A stretch of 52,536 nucleotides of DNA from Caldilineaceae bacterium (GCA_023384455.1 JAHDWH010000005.1:13437-65972); one strand, 5' to 3'. Positions 35,641 through 45,242 are shown, counted from the stretch's first letter. Program-made: numbers and translations. The notes: generated from the sequence alone by a model not told the origin.

Positions 35641-36837
35641 TTACCCAGGGGACGGCGTTTCCGGCTTGCGCAGGGTCTCTGGGACGAGGGTGCCCAGGGC
35701 CAGAGCCGCGGCCAGGCCGATCCCAGCGATCACAAATGTGGCTGAGGCCAGACCGAGCAGCCCCGCCACCCACCCCAACACAACCCCCCCCACCAATTGC
35801 CCCCCAAACCCAATCAACCCCCACAACCCCAGGAACTCGCTGCGTGAATCGAGGGGGGCCAAATCCGCGCCCAGCGTCATCATTGTGCCGGACCCCAGGC
35901 CGTTGCCAAAACCGATCAGTCCCGTCGCCAGCAGCAGTGTGAAAAAGCTGGTGGTGAAGGGGATGAGCGCCATACCCAGCGCTTGAATGGCGAAGGAGGG
36001 CACGTAGGCGAATTTGCGTCCAAAGCGGTCCATCACATACCCCGCCGGATAGAACATACTCATATCCACCGCCGAAGAAAGCCCCACAATCAGCCCGATC
36101 TGCTGTACATCCAGCCCCAGAATGTCGGCGGCGAAAAGCGGCACGACAATACCCCGGCCTGAACGGATCATCTGGGCAAAGAGCTGGCCCGAACCCGCGG
36201 TAAAGAGCACCCGATAGTTCTCGCGCAGCACCTGCCAGAGATGGCCCGTATGCCCGCGCACACCGCCCCGGCTGGGCCCACGCACGCCGCTCTCTGGCAA
36301 GTAGAAAATCGGGAAGAGGAGGGAGATCAGCGCCAGGGCTGCGTAGAGAAAGAAGGGTGCGCGCAGCCCCAGGGCGCCGCCCAGGGCACCGCCAACAATC
36401 GGACCGACGAAAGACCCAGCGCGGTTGATGCCACCGAAAATGGCGATGGCTCGCCCCCGTTTGCTTGAGGGTGCAGCTTCGGCCAGATAGGCGTGGCGGG
36501 AGATGTTCCAGAGGGTACTGGCAAAGCCCACGAAGATGGCATAAACGATTAGCTCGTAGACGGAGGAAGCCCAGGTGAAGGCCAGAGTCCCCAACGCCAT
36601 CCCCGCGATACCGATGAGCATCGACCGTTTCTGACCCAGCCGCCCCACCAGCGCGCCGGCCGGCACATCGCCAATAATCATTCCGATGGCACCGGCGGCC
36701 AAGACCAGCCCAATCATTCCATAGGAACCGATAAATTCCTCTTTCACAAAAATAGGCAGAATCGGCGTCAGCAGACCGGTGCAGAAGGCGAGGATGAGGG
36801 TGGGTACATAAATGGCGAGAACGAGTTGGCGCTGCAC
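35641..36837 (-). CDS. Major facilitator superfamily transporter
   Basis: 398 residues with about 12 hydrophobic segments. The MFS loop 2-3 motif G-x-L-x-D-R-x-G-R-R appears as GALVGRLGQKRSMLIG, and its second-half counterpart as GYVMDRFGRKFAYVPS. KRGRAIAIFGGINRAGSFVG after TM4 resembles the motif C region of drug/H+ antiporters, so export of a small molecule is possible, but the substrate cannot be stated. The start is a GTG at 36837 preceded by GGGAG at good spacing. It is a single convergent gene next to the GGDEF protein, with about 390 bases of repeat-rich space separating it from the lactonase gene. Confidence 0.9.
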   Translation of the reverse strand: MQRQLVLAIYVPTLILAFCTGLLTPILPIFVKEEFIGSYGMIGLVLAAGAIGMIIGDVPAGALVGRLGQKRSMLIGIAGMALGTLAFTWASSVYELIVYAIFVGFASTLWNISRHAYLAEAAPSSKRGRAIAIFGGINRAGSFVGPIVGGALGGALGLRAPFFLYAALALISLLFPIFYLPESGVRGPSRGGVRGHTGHLWQVLRENYRVLFTAGSGQLFAQMIRSGRGIVVPLFAADILGLDVQQIGLIVGLSSAVDMSMFYPAGYVMDRFGRKFAYVPSFAIQALGMALIPFTTSFFTLLLATGLIGFGNGLGSGTMMTLGADLAPLDSRSEFLGLWGLIGFGGQLVGGVVLGWVAGLLGLASATFVIAGIGLAAALALGTLVPETLRKPETPSPG

Positions 36838-37231
36838 GGGTCGTCTCCCTGGGATGAGGATGGGGGTGCATATACGGATGGGAAGGAATGCAGATTCAAT
36901 CTCAACAGACCGCCGACCACTCCCGTCATTGCTGTCCGCCGTCTGCGATCTGCCGTCTACTGGCCTGTGTTGATCGGAAAGTCGCTCAATTTTCGTTCAA
37001 AATCGCTTTAGTCGCAAATCCCAAAGTTCCGGTATCGTTACCGTTTGCGCGGGAGGAGAGGCCGGGGTACAATTCTAAGGCTGTCCACACCTTCGCTCCC
37101 ACGCCGAGAGGGTAACTGTTCAGCCACCCCACCCACTTCCCTCCCCATTCCAGAGAGGGAAGTGGATCGACTCCTCCCCCACTGTGGGGGAGGTTTGGGT
37201 GGGGGTGAGAGTTACCCGAGAGGAGACCCCC
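36838..37231. other. Repeat-rich intergenic region before the lactonase gene
   Basis: 394 bases between divergent genes. It holds a CAGACCGCCG/CCGTCTGC type inverted stretch near 36907-36963, and the family B element at 37111-37216, which ends 15 bases before the lactonase ATG. A promoter for both flanking genes must lie here, but none was clear. Confidence 0.55.
37111..37216. repeat. Palindromic element, family B copy 2 (reverse orientation)
   Basis: Bounded by ggtaact and agttacc, with interior segments ccacttccctccccattcca and agtggatcgactcctccccc that match the interior of the copy at 7248-7396 read on the other strand. It abuts the ribosome site of the following gene. Confidence 0.7.
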
Positions 37232-38089
37232 ATGACAAGTCGCTACGTCGATTCCCACGTCCACTTTTGGGACCCAAACACAATCAACTACCCCTGGCTC
37301 TCCGGTGCGCCGGCCATCAGCCAGCCCACCTTTCCCGGGGACCTGGACAAAGCCCGGGGCGAGCTTTCCCACGAACTGGCCGGGATTGTCTTTGTCGAGG
37401 CTGATTGCAACCCGGCCCACACCCTGCGGGAAGCCGAATGGGTGACGTCCCTGGCAGCCGAAGAGCCGCGTATCCGGGGGATTGTGGCCCACGCACCCCT
37501 GCAAAAGGGCGAAGCTGTGCGAGATGAACTGGCCGCGCTTCAGGCGTTGCCGCTGGTCAAAAGCATCCGCCGCCTGATCCAGTCCGAGCCGTTGGGTTTT
37601 AGCACCCAATCGGATTTCGTGCGGGGGGTGCAGGGATTGCCCGACTTCGGCTTCAGCTTTGATCTCTGCATCTATCACACCCAACTGGGCGATGTGCTGC
37701 AACTGGTGGACCAGTGCCCCCAGGTCTCCTTTATTCTGGACCACATGGGCAAACCGGCTATTGCCGCTGGGCTGATCGAACCGTGGAAATCCCAAATTCG
37801 GGAATTGGCCCAGAGGCCGGACATCCATTGCAAACTCTCCGGGGTGGTGACCGAAGCCGATCACCAGAAGTGGACGGTGGAGCAGGTGCGCCCCTATATG
37901 GAGCACATTCTGGACTGTTTCGGCCCGGAGCGGGTGCTTTTTGGCTCCGATTGGCCGGTGGTCAATCTGGCCGCGGACTACCGCCGCTGGTTTCATCTGG
38001 CGCTGGATACGATCTCCACCTATTCCCTCCCAGAGCAGCAGATGATTCTGCACGACAACGCAGTGCGCTTTTACCGATTGGGAGAATGA
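37232..38089 (+). CDS. Amidohydrolase family protein, L-fuconolactonase-like
   Basis: 285 residues of the COG3618 amidohydrolase group, which includes L-fuconolactonase, L-rhamnono-lactonase and related sugar-acid lactonases. The metal motif YVDSHVHFWDP (HxH) opens the chain. GIVFVEADCN is the strand-2 segment, FILDHMGKP supplies the barrel His, and RVLFGSDWPVVNLA the last Asp. The length and the DSHVHFWDP start are typical. It would open the lactone ring of a sugar acid, the step after a sugar dehydrogenase, possibly a Gfo/Idh/MocA enzyme such as that at 51377-52435. GAGGAGACCCCC precedes the ATG. Xylose isomerase follows 84 bases later on the same strand, supporting a sugar-catabolism role. 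Confidence 0.85.
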   Translation: MTSRYVDSHVHFWDPNTINYPWLSGAPAISQPTFPGDLDKARGELSHELAGIVFVEADCNPAHTLREAEWVTSLAAEEPRIRGIVAHAPLQKGEAVRDELAALQALPLVKSIRRLIQSEPLGFSTQSDFVRGVQGLPDFGFSFDLCIYHTQLGDVLQLVDQCPQVSFILDHMGKPAIAAGLIEPWKSQIRELAQRPDIHCKLSGVVTEADHQKWTVEQVRPYMEHILDCFGPERVLFGSDWPVVNLAADYRRWFHLALDTISTYSLPEQQMILHDNAVRFYRLGE

Positions 38090-38173
38090 GGGTATGGGAT
38101 GGCGAGATAGTTTGTCAGCGTATCTCCTTGCCCCTTCCTCCCTTCCTCCTTTCATCCACCCCAGGAGCAATCA

Positions 38174-39340
38174 ATGAGCAGCTATACGCCGACCGCCGCA
38201 AATAAATTTACTTTTGGCCTATGGACCGTTGGCAACCCAGGCCGGGATCCCTTTGGCGAACCTGTGCGGGATGCCCTCTCGCCGGTGGAGATCGTTCACT
38301 TGCTGGCCGAGACCGGCGCGTGGGGGGTCAATTTCCACGACAACGATCTGGTGCCCATCACAGCCACGGCTGGCGAACGGGAGCAGATTGTGCGGGATTT
38401 CAAACAGGCGTTGGACGATACGGGTATGGTTGTACCTATGGCGACCACCAATCTCTTCACCGACCCCGCCTTTCGGGATGGGGCCTTTACCAGCAATGAC
38501 CCGGAGGTGCGGGCCTATGCGTTGCACAAAACCCTGCACGCCATCGATTTGGGCGTCGAGTTGGGCGCAAAAATCTATGTCTTTTGGGGCGGGCGGGAAG
38601 GCACAGAGACCGACGCCGGCAAAGATCCGCTGGAAGCGGGCAAATGGTTTCGCGAGGCGATGAACTTTGTTTGTGAATATGTCCGGGACCAGAGGTATGA
38701 CCTGAAATTCGCCCTGGAAGCCAAACCCAACGAACCCCGGGGCGATCTTTATCTGCCCACCACCGGCCATATGCTGGCCTTTATCGAAACCCTGGATCAC
38801 CCGGAAATGGTGGGTGTGAACCCGGAAATGGCCCACGAGCATATGGCCGGGCTGAACTTTACCCACGCGGTGGCCCAGGCCTGGGACGCGGGCAAGCTCT
38901 TTCACATCGATCTGAACGACCAGAATTTTGCCCGCTACGATCAGGACTTCCGCTTTGGCTCCCACAACATCAAACAGGCCTTCTTTCTGGTCAAATTCCT
39001 GGAGGATGTGGGCTATGACGGCTCTCGCCACTACGACGCCCACGCCTATCGCACCTCCGACAGCGAGGATGTGAAAGCCTTTGCTCGGGGCTGTATGCGC
39101 ACCTATCTGATTCTGAAGGAGAAGGCCGAACAGTTCCGCCAGGATGGGGAAATTCAGGCGTTGCTGGCCGAAATCAGGGCAGACGACGGCGCAATGGATC
39201 ATCTGCGGGGGGGCTATTTGCCCGAAAAGGCTGCGGCACTGAAGGCCCACGGCTTTGACCGGGTGGCGCTGGGCAGACGGGGCAAGCCCTACGAGCGGCT
39301 GGACCAGCTGGTAGTGGACCTGCTGTTGGGTACACGATAG
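38174..39340 (+). CDS. xylA: Xylose isomerase, class I short form
   Basis: 388 residues of the actinobacterial-type (short, class I) D-xylose isomerase. It interconverts xylose with xylulose and glucose with fructose using two divalent metals. The active-site His is in [47 protein letters not shown] (metal Glu and the Lys), [16 protein letters not shown] and [11 protein letters not shown] (metal Asp residues) are all present. The substrate-pocket [20 protein letters not shown] is intact. AGGAGCAATCA precedes the ATG. It follows the lactonase on the same strand; no xylulokinase is in the window, but a ribokinase is encoded nearby on the other strand. Confidence 0.97.
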   Translation: MSSYTPTAANKFTFGLWTVGNPGRDPFGEPVRDALSPVEIVHLLAETGAWGVNFHDNDLVPITATAGEREQIVRDFKQALDDTGMVVPMATTNLFTDPAFRDGAFTSNDPEVRAYALHKTLHAIDLGVELGAKIYVFWGGREGTETDAGKDPLEAGKWFREAMNFVCEYVRDQRYDLKFALEAKPNEPRGDLYLPTTGHMLAFIETLDHPEMVGVNPEMAHEHMAGLNFTHAVAQAWDAGKLFHIDLNDQNFARYDQDFRFGSHNIKQAFFLVKFLEDVGYDGSRHYDAHAYRTSDSEDVKAFARGCMRTYLILKEKAEQFRQDGEIQALLAEIRADDGAMDHLRGGYLPEKAAALKAHGFDRVALGRRGKPYERLDQLVVDLLLGTR

Positions 39341-39435
39341 CCCGTACAGTGCAAGTTCGACGTCCTGTGCGTTTGTTGTTCAGCCAGGCTCGTGAAGCGT
39401 AAGACATAAGGTGGACAAGCCACAATTTGCGGATA

Positions 39436-39496
39436 GAAACGTGAAGCGTAAAACGTGAGAGCAATCGACGTGAATTCACATTTCACGTTTCACGCT
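39436..39496. repeat. Palindromic intergenic repeat, family A copy 3
   Basis: gaaacgtgaagcgtaaaacg and acatttcacgtttcacgc form imperfect inverted arms around a short centre. Same AAACGTGA/TCACGTTT style as copies at 5595, 19247 and 52483. Confidence 0.7.
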
Positions 39497-39506
39497 ACAA
39501 ACAGGC

Positions 39507-39560
39507 AAAAGATCGATGGATACGGCGACCAATGGCGCTGTGTCCATCGATCTTTTTGTT
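39507..39560 (+). terminator. Rho-independent terminator after xylA
   Basis: aaaagatcgatgga (39507-39520) pairs with tccatcgatcttttt (39543-39557), with a loop of about 22 bases and T-rich 3' arm. It can act in both orientations, but only xylA lies on its upstream side. Confidence 0.8.
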
Positions 39561-39739
39561 TCTGATGGCTCTACTGAACGTACACCCATTTTTTGCCAGG
39601 ATTGGTACTTTGGGGGGGTATAAATCTACGGGTTTAATCAGATAAACTATCAGCACTTACGTAAGGGCAAATGCTGATTTGTCTGACAAAGAGCTGATCT
39701 GATCTGGGATAGGGGATTGGGCAGCAATACTTTTGAGAA

Positions 39740-42481
39740 ATGGATCTTTCTATGGCAAGCAACGCTGGCTTTTCTCGCTCCGGAAACGGCTTTTATCACC
39801 GACTGATTTTGCTTGTGATGGCAGCCCTTTTGCTCGCGGGATGTATACCTGCCGCACAGCCGTCGGCCAGGAACGCGACCGCGCTGGAAAGCTATATGGT
39901 ACAGGGCCGAACAGTGGAGGAGGCCCAGGCCCTGGTGCAGAGCATCGGCGGTCGTGTAACCCACCGTCTGGAAATCATCAATGCCGTAGGCACACAACTG
40001 ACTGCCGAGCAGCGGGCTTCTGTTGCCTGGGAGGAAGCGGGCTTTCGGCTTTTCCAAGACCGCTCTATTCAGATCAGTGCTGCGGATGCCATCGCGACTC
40101 TGCCCGCGACCAGAGACAGTATGCTGCGGGAGAGCGCCGCGCAGACGGTTTACAACGGCGCTGAGTTAACAGCCAAAGAACAAAACAGTGACAGCCGTCG
40201 TCCGGTTCTTTACTTCAACACATCTTCTCTTCCCTCCAATGCAATAGTCACATCAGCACAGGCATTCTTCTGGGTGACAAAATCCAATGATAAGTCCGTA
40301 GCTGTCCACCCGATCACTGGGGGCTGGCAGGAGGACAACGCAACCTGGAATCTGCTGGCATCGTCTTATGCCCCCACCGCAGCCGCTACTTTTCAGCCCA
40401 GTCAGAGCGGCGCATATGTCAGCGTGAACATTGACGCACTGACCCAACAGTGGGTGAACGGGACTCTTGCCAACAATGGCATCGTCCTCATCGGGCAGAA
40501 CAAAGAGACAAAATATACCAGCCGGGAATGGTCCAATGCAAACCAAAGACCCTATCTACAGGTGACCTATTCGCTCCCCCCCACGCCCACGCCGACACCG
40601 GCAGCCCCCACACCTACCCCTATCCCCACATCCTCTCCGGAAGCCCTGGGCACTCTTTTCGCCAAAGTTAATTTTCAACCACCCGGCGCAGCGGTGCCTC
40701 CGAACTATTTGGTCGATAGCGGAGATATTTTTGGCCTGCGCAGTAATGGCTTCCTCTATGGCTGGAGCGTGGAAAACCAGAATGGGATGGATCGGGACAG
40801 CGTATCTTCCGTTGATCAGCGCCACGACACTTTTGTTGGGATGCAGGCGATTTCCGGCAGCCTGCCTGTCTGGGAAATCGAGATGCCCAACGGTCTGTAT
40901 GAAGTGCAACTCTCGGTTGGGGATGCCCTGGCTACAGACGATCTGGTGCAGATCGCCATCGAGGGCCAGGAGATTTTGCACGGAAAATCGACACATACCA
41001 ATCCGTGGCTGAAAATAGATGTCACAGTAGCCGTCAAGGACAATCGACTGACCCTGGCGACAACCAATCCGCAAAGTCTGAATAAGCTTAACTATATTGA
41101 CATTTTCGTCGTCGAATCTGACCTGACCGAAAAGGATCTTCTCCATCAGAAAGGGGTGGATGGTTCGGGGGTTACGGTTGCCATTATCGACACGGGCTAC
41201 TGGTCTACCCCAGGGCTTGACAAAGACAAAGCCGGACTCAATCGTTTTGTAGTCCAATACGATGCTATCAGCAATAGCACCCATCCCTTGTCCACCCGTG
41301 TAACGGACGATGGCAGCGGCCACGGAACCCATCTGGCAAGTCTCATCGCCAGTTCAGAGTCCAAAGGCAATGGCAAGTTTTCCGGGATTGCGCCTAATGT
41401 CAATCTGGTTTCGGTCAAAGCCTTCAACGACGATGGCATGGGCACCTATCTTGACGTAATTCGCGCTATCGATTGGGTGGTAACCAATGCCCAGACACTG
41501 AATATCCGGGTTCTCAATCTCTCCTTCAGCTCTCCGCCCCAATCCTATTATTGGGATGATCCGCTGAACCAGGCGGTGATGAAAGCCTGGGCGTCGGGAA
41601 TTGTGGTGGTGGCTGCCGCTGGCAACCGCGGGCCAGACCCGATGACCATCGGTATACCGGGCAATGTGCCCTACATCATCACTGTCGGTGCAATTTCAGA
41701 CAACTATACCCCGCTGGATCGCAGTGATGATTATGTCACCAGCTTCTCGTCGGCCGGGCCGACGGTCGAAGGCTTTGTAAAGCCTGATCTGGTGGCCCCG
41801 GGCGCGCAAATGCGTGGGTTGATGCCACCCAACGCAAGATTGGTCACGAATCATCCCAAGCGTTTTGACAGAAGCAAGCACTTTACAATGTCGGGAACTT
41901 CCCAGGCTACGGCTGTGGTCTCCGGGATTGTGGCGCTGATGCTCGATCATGCGCCTGGGCTGACCCCCGATGAGGTGAAGTGCAAACTCATGTCCGGCTC
42001 TATGGCTGCGCTGGATTCGAAGGGCAATCTGGCATACTCGCCCTTCCAGCAGGGGGCGGGGCTGGTCAATGCCTATATGGCGCTGCGTAGCCAAAACACC
42101 AGTTGCGCCAATCAGGGGCTGAATATCATCAATGACCTGACCAATGTTCAGCATTACGGCGGCCCAGCCAACCAGGATGCCAACGGCCACTATACAATTC
42201 TGGGGATGGATGGCTTTACCTGGAGTGGTGGCTTCACTTGGAGCAGTGGCTTTACGTGGAGCAGCGGTTTCACCTGGTCCAGTGGCTTTACCTGGAGCAG
42301 CGGATTCACCTGGTCCAGCAACTACGCATGGTCAGATGGTTTTACCTGGTCCAGCGGCTTTGCCTGGTCCGACAATATGCCGCTTAGTGAACCGGGCCAC
42401 AGCCTCAACGATCTGCCCGAAGAGACCCACCCCAACCTGCTGGCGCCGCCGCGCATCTTCTTGCCGGCCGTCACCCGATAG
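39740..42481 (+). CDS. Lipoprotein-type subtilisin (S8) protease with DNRLRE-like domain, malectin-like domain and FTWSSG repeats
   Basis: 913 residues. A hydrophobic segment ends in a lipobox (LLVMAALLLAGC), so the protein is probably lipid-anchored outside. An I9-like propeptide region is followed by a DNRLRE-type beta domain (about 155-275: VLYFNTSSLPSNAIVTSAQA, NGIVLIGQNKETKYTSREWS). A PTPTP linker and a malectin-like sugar-binding segment (SGDIFGLRSNGFLYGWS) come next. The S8 catalytic triad is present: Asp in VAIIDTGYW, His in GSGHGTHLASL and Ser in MSGTSQATAVVSG. Nine six-residue units (GFTWSS and variants, from 42212) lie near the C terminus, and the chain ends IFLPAVTR. A second ATG four codons later is an alternative start. 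Related WSDG-type repeats occur in other bacterial subtilisins. Confidence 0.88.
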   Translation: MDLSMASNAGFSRSGNGFYHRLILLVMAALLLAGCIPAAQPSARNATALESYMVQGRTVEEAQALVQSIGGRVTHRLEIINAVGTQLTAEQRASVAWEEAGFRLFQDRSIQISAADAIATLPATRDSMLRESAAQTVYNGAELTAKEQNSDSRRPVLYFNTSSLPSNAIVTSAQAFFWVTKSNDKSVAVHPITGGWQEDNATWNLLASSYAPTAAATFQPSQSGAYVSVNIDALTQQWVNGTLANNGIVLIGQNKETKYTSREWSNANQRPYLQVTYSLPPTPTPTPAAPTPTPIPTSSPEALGTLFAKVNFQPPGAAVPPNYLVDSGDIFGLRSNGFLYGWSVENQNGMDRDSVSSVDQRHDTFVGMQAISGSLPVWEIEMPNGLYEVQLSVGDALATDDLVQIAIEGQEILHGKSTHTNPWLKIDVTVAVKDNRLTLATTNPQSLNKLNYIDIFVVESDLTEKDLLHQKGVDGSGVTVAIIDTGYWSTPGLDKDKAGLNRFVVQYDAISNSTHPLSTRVTDDGSGHGTHLASLIASSESKGNGKFSGIAPNVNLVSVKAFNDDGMGTYLDVIRAIDWVVTNAQTLNIRVLNLSFSSPPQSYYWDDPLNQAVMKAWASGIVVVAAAGNRGPDPMTIGIPGNVPYIITVGAISDNYTPLDRSDDYVTSFSSAGPTVEGFVKPDLVAPGAQMRGLMPPNARLVTNHPKRFDRSKHFTMSGTSQATAVVSGIVALMLDHAPGLTPDEVKCKLMSGSMAALDSKGNLAYSPFQQGAGLVNAYMALRSQNTSCANQGLNIINDLTNVQHYGGPANQDANGHYTILGMDGFTWSGGFTWSSGFTWSSGFTWSSGFTWSSGFTWSSNYAWSDGFTWSSGFAWSDNMPLSEPGHSLNDLPEETHPNLLAPPRIFLPAVTR
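42212..42373 (+). repeat. 18-base tandem repeat encoding GFTWSS units
   Basis: Nine in-frame units of 18 bases: GFTWSG, five GFTWSS, NYAWSD, GFTWSS and GFAWSD. Wobble positions vary between units, so the amino-acid sequence rather than the DNA is kept constant. Confidence 0.85.
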
Positions 42482-42521
42482 GGATCGGAAACTGAAGGTG
42501 ATATAAAACGGGAGGGAACCG

Positions 42522-42605
42522 CTCACCCCCACCCAACCTCCCCCACAGTGGGGAGGAGTCGCTCCACTTCCCTCCCTGGAATGAGGAGGAGTAGGGTGGG
42601 GTGGC
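42522..42605. repeat. Palindromic element, family B copy 3
   Basis: The stretch ctcacccccacccaacctcc, then ggaggagtcgctccacttcc, matches the copy at 7248-7396 in the same orientation. It lies between the convergent subtilisin and ribokinase genes and reaches the ribokinase stop codon. The outer inverted ends seen in copy 1 are absent. Confidence 0.7.
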
Positions 42606-42610
42606 CTCTT

Positions 42611-43483
42611 CTATCCTACCTCCGCCAGCCGGGGAATGGACGGCGCTGCGCCGGGGCGGGTGACACAGATGGCCGCGGCCCGGTTGGCCCGTTCCAGCGC
42701 AGTACGGGGCGCTTCCCCCGCACTGATCCCGGCCAGGAAGTAACCGATGAATGTATCACCGGCGGCTGTCGTGTCCACCGCCTGGACGGGCCGACCGGCT
42801 ACGTATATCTGCTCCCCTCCGTCGTCGTAGACAGCGCCCTCTGCGCCCAGGGTCAGCACAACCGTTGCCTGGGGAAAGCGACTGCGCATCCCGGCCAGAA
42901 TGGCGGGGGGAGCAGATTCACCGGTAAAGGCTTCCCCCTCTGTCTCGTTAAGCAGAAAGATCGAGACCCCATCCAGGGGATAGGCAAGAACTTCATCGCC
43001 CATTGGGGCCGGGTTGAAGACGATTCGCATCCTCCGTTGTCCGGCCTCTGTCAGGATTTCCGCCATTGCGCTGATCTCATTCTGCAACAGCAGCCAATCC
43101 CCCGGCCCGAAGTGGGCCAAAATCCCGTGGGCGTCCCCGGCGGTGATGCTGCGGTTGGCCCCACCAAAGAGCAGAATGGCATTCTCGCCAGCCGCGTCCA
43201 CTTGAATAATGGCGTGACCAGATGGCTTATCCACAACTTCCAGGAAGGCCACATCCGCGCCCTCTGCGGCCAACGCTTCCCGCAGCCAGCGTCCATCCTG
43301 GCCTATACGCCCCGCGTGGCGGACGGGCGCGCCGGCCCGGGCCAGGGCAATCGATTGATTGTAGCCTTTGCCGCCTGGGAACTGCTGGTAATCGCGGCTG
43401 GCGATAGTCTCGCCGGGGCGCACCAGATGATCCACCCGGTAGACGTGATCGATATTCACCGAACCGAAGTTGAGGATTGACAT
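42611..43483 (-). CDS. rbsK: PfkB-family ribokinase
   Basis: 290 residues. Ribokinase phosphorylates ribose at O5 with ATP. The N-terminal FGSVNIDHVYRVDHLVRPGE and the PfkB signature 1 FPGGKGYNQSIALARAGAPV are clear. Signature 2 AVDTTAAGDTFIGYFLAGIS carries the catalytic Asp and the anion-hole glycine, with one Gly replaced by Ala (TTAAGD instead of TTGAGD). VLTLGAEGAVY is the ATP-side strand. The start at 43483 begins the conserved domain; an ATG five codons upstream is possible. It is the last gene of the minus-strand series starting with the sugar-binding protein, and could use ribose from the nucleoside hydrolases, or another pentose. Confidence 0.9.
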   Translation of the reverse strand: MSILNFGSVNIDHVYRVDHLVRPGETIASRDYQQFPGGKGYNQSIALARAGAPVRHAGRIGQDGRWLREALAAEGADVAFLEVVDKPSGHAIIQVDAAGENAILLFGGANRSITAGDAHGILAHFGPGDWLLLQNEISAMAEILTEAGQRRMRIVFNPAPMGDEVLAYPLDGVSIFLLNETEGEAFTGESAPPAILAGMRSRFPQATVVLTLGAEGAVYDDGGEQIYVAGRPVQAVDTTAAGDTFIGYFLAGISAGEAPRTALERANRAAAICVTRPGAAPSIPRLAEVG

Positions 43484-43567
43484 AAAAGCCCGTTCCAAAG
43501 CATAAAAATCTGCGTCCCTCTCTTTAGAGCCTTGAATAATTCAGGCTCTTAGCGCGCAGCTTTGTAA

Positions 43568-43637
43568 CCACGGAAAACACAGAATACACGGAAAATTCTC
43601 TTTCGCTTTTTTTCTGTGTATTCCGTCTTTTCTGTGG
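43568..43637. repeat. Palindrome, family C, between ribokinase and aldehyde dehydrogenase
   Basis: Arms span 43568-43592 (ccacggaaaacacagaatac...) and 43613-43637 (...gtattccgtcttttctgtgg) and pair at about 20 of 25 positions. The element is flanked by near-direct copies of taattcaggctctta (about 43538-43552 and 43659-43673), the second of which overlaps the end of the dehydrogenase gene. Confidence 0.6.
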
Positions 43638-43670
43638 TCAGATCAAAAGCCTGTTTAATAATTCAGGCTC

Positions 43671-45242
43671 TTATCCAATCAGAGTCCGGCTCTGTTCCCG
43701 CATATACAGGGGCAAAGTATAGCGCGCCCCAATCCCTTTGCCGCTGGAGCCGCTGGCTTTCCAGCCTCCAAAAGCCTGCACACCGGGCCAGGCGCCGGTT
43801 GTGGCGCCCGCGGCCCGATTGGTATAGAGGGTGCCCGCCTGGATATTCTCCAGAAACCACTCCACCTCCTCGCCAAAGAAGCCTGCGGTCAGCCCGTAGG
43901 GGCTGGCGTTGGCCTTCTCCATCGCTTCGTCCAGACTCTCCACCTTTGCCAGATGCAGAAGGGGCACGAAGAGTTCCTCCCGCACCAGGGGGTGATCCTC
44001 GGCCAGCCCCGCCACAATCGTCGGCGTGACGAAATAGCCCTTCGCCAATTCGCCGTCGGTCAAGACCTGACCGCCGGTGAGCAGGTGGCCGTCCTGCCTG
44101 GCCTGGGCCGACCAGCGCTGGAAGTTGGCATAGGCGTCGGCGTGGATGAGCGTGCCCATATAGACATCCCGCCGGGTGGGGTCGCCGACGCGGATTTGGG
44201 CGGTCAGGCCCAGCAGCTTTGCGGCGAAAGCGTCGTAGACCGACGCCTGGACATAGACCCTCGAACAGGCCGAACACTTCTGGCCATTCAGCCCAAAGGC
44301 CGAGCGCATCACCCCATAGGCCGCTTTGTCCAGGTCGGCTGTGGCCGAGACAATCGCCGGGTTCTTGCCCCCCATCTCCACAATTGCCGGGCGGGGCGCA
44401 GGTCCCCTGGCCGCGGCGCGCAGGACTTTCATCCCCACCCCATAGGAGCCGGTGAAGGTAAAGCCGTCTACCCCCGGATTGTCCAGCAACTCCTGGCCGA
44501 CGCTCTCGTCTGGCCCGCTCACCGCGTTGAAGACACCTGCGGGCAGCCCCGCGGCGATGAAGAGTTCGGCGGTCATCCAATTGCTGTAGGGCGATTCCGC
44601 CGCGCCTTTGAAGACGACTGTATTGCCCGCCAGCAGGGCCGCCGCGATGGGCGCGGCCGAGAGGGCCATCGGGAAATTGAAGGGAGAGATCACCGCCCAG
44701 ACCCCGTGGGGACGCAGGAGAGATTCGTTGTGCTCGGCGGGGTCGTTCGGGTTGAATTTGCCCATCAGCGTGCGGTAGCCGTCGTTGCGCTGCATATCGT
44801 CGGCATACCAGCGCAGAAGATCGGCTGTCTCCTCCACTTCGCCCAGGGATTCCAGCCGATTCTTGCCTATCTCCAGGCTCATCAGCGCGCTCAGTTCAAA
44901 GAGCTGGGCGCTGATGCTCTCGGCGATGGCGCGGATGAGCGATACCCGTTCCTGCCAGGGGGTGCGCCGCCAGACGGGGAAGGCCCGTTTGGCCGCAGCA
45001 ATCGCCTGTTGGCTGTGGCTTCGGTCGCCCTGTGCCCAGGAAGAGAGCAGCCAGTCGGTGTTGATGGGGCTGTAGGCGTCTGCGGTTGCTTCGGTGTAGA
45101 GCCGCTCCCCGTCGATGTAGAGGGGCAGGACCGCGCCCAGCCACTCGCTTTTCACACGGGCCAGTGCCCCATCAAAACCAGACTGGAGCTCTTCGTTGTC
45201 CGCGGAGAGGGTGGCGTAGGTGACTTTTATTTTGGCGGCCAT
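43671..45242 (-). CDS. Aldehyde dehydrogenase family protein, closest in style to 1-pyrroline-5-carboxylate dehydrogenase
   Basis: 523 residues of the NAD(P)-dependent aldehyde dehydrogenase superfamily. The catalytic Cys is in FGLNGQKCSACSRVYV and the general-base Glu in AIVEMGGKNPAIV. PFNFPMALSAAPIAAALLAG and GFTFTGSYGVGMKV are the cofactor-binding segments. The length and the QKCSACSR context recall PruA/RocA-type glutamate-semialdehyde dehydrogenases, which oxidise P5C to glutamate. In this sugar operon it could instead oxidise a sugar-derived aldehyde. The ATG at 45242 is preferred over one nine codons upstream because GGTGA precedes it, though the site is weak. It is separated from the UroD-like gene by a 94-base palindrome and from ribokinase by another. 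Confidence 0.88.
   Translation of the reverse strand: MAAKIKVTYATLSADNEELQSGFDGALARVKSEWLGAVLPLYIDGERLYTEATADAYSPINTDWLLSSWAQGDRSHSQQAIAAAKRAFPVWRRTPWQERVSLIRAIAESISAQLFELSALMSLEIGKNRLESLGEVEETADLLRWYADDMQRNDGYRTLMGKFNPNDPAEHNESLLRPHGVWAVISPFNFPMALSAAPIAAALLAGNTVVFKGAAESPYSNWMTAELFIAAGLPAGVFNAVSGPDESVGQELLDNPGVDGFTFTGSYGVGMKVLRAAARGPAPRPAIVEMGGKNPAIVSATADLDKAAYGVMRSAFGLNGQKCSACSRVYVQASVYDAFAAKLLGLTAQIRVGDPTRRDVYMGTLIHADAYANFQRWSAQARQDGHLLTGGQVLTDGELAKGYFVTPTIVAGLAEDHPLVREELFVPLLHLAKVESLDEAMEKANASPYGLTAGFFGEEVEWFLENIQAGTLYTNRAAGATTGAWPGVQAFGGWKASGSSGKGIGARYTLPLYMREQSRTLIG

Larger units (their letters stand above)
39341..39739. other. Intergenic region with family A repeat and terminator
   Basis: 399 bases between xylA and the subtilisin gene. 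It contains the family A palindrome (39436-39496), a strong terminator hairpin (39507-39560) and an AT-rich stretch from about 39575. The last part should include the subtilisin promoter, but no clear pair of boxes was found. Confidence 0.6.

Noticed and set aside
42212..42373. Possible CRISPR or minisatellite at the 18-base repeats
   Set aside because: Units are contiguous, in frame and conserved at the amino-acid level within the subtilisin gene.
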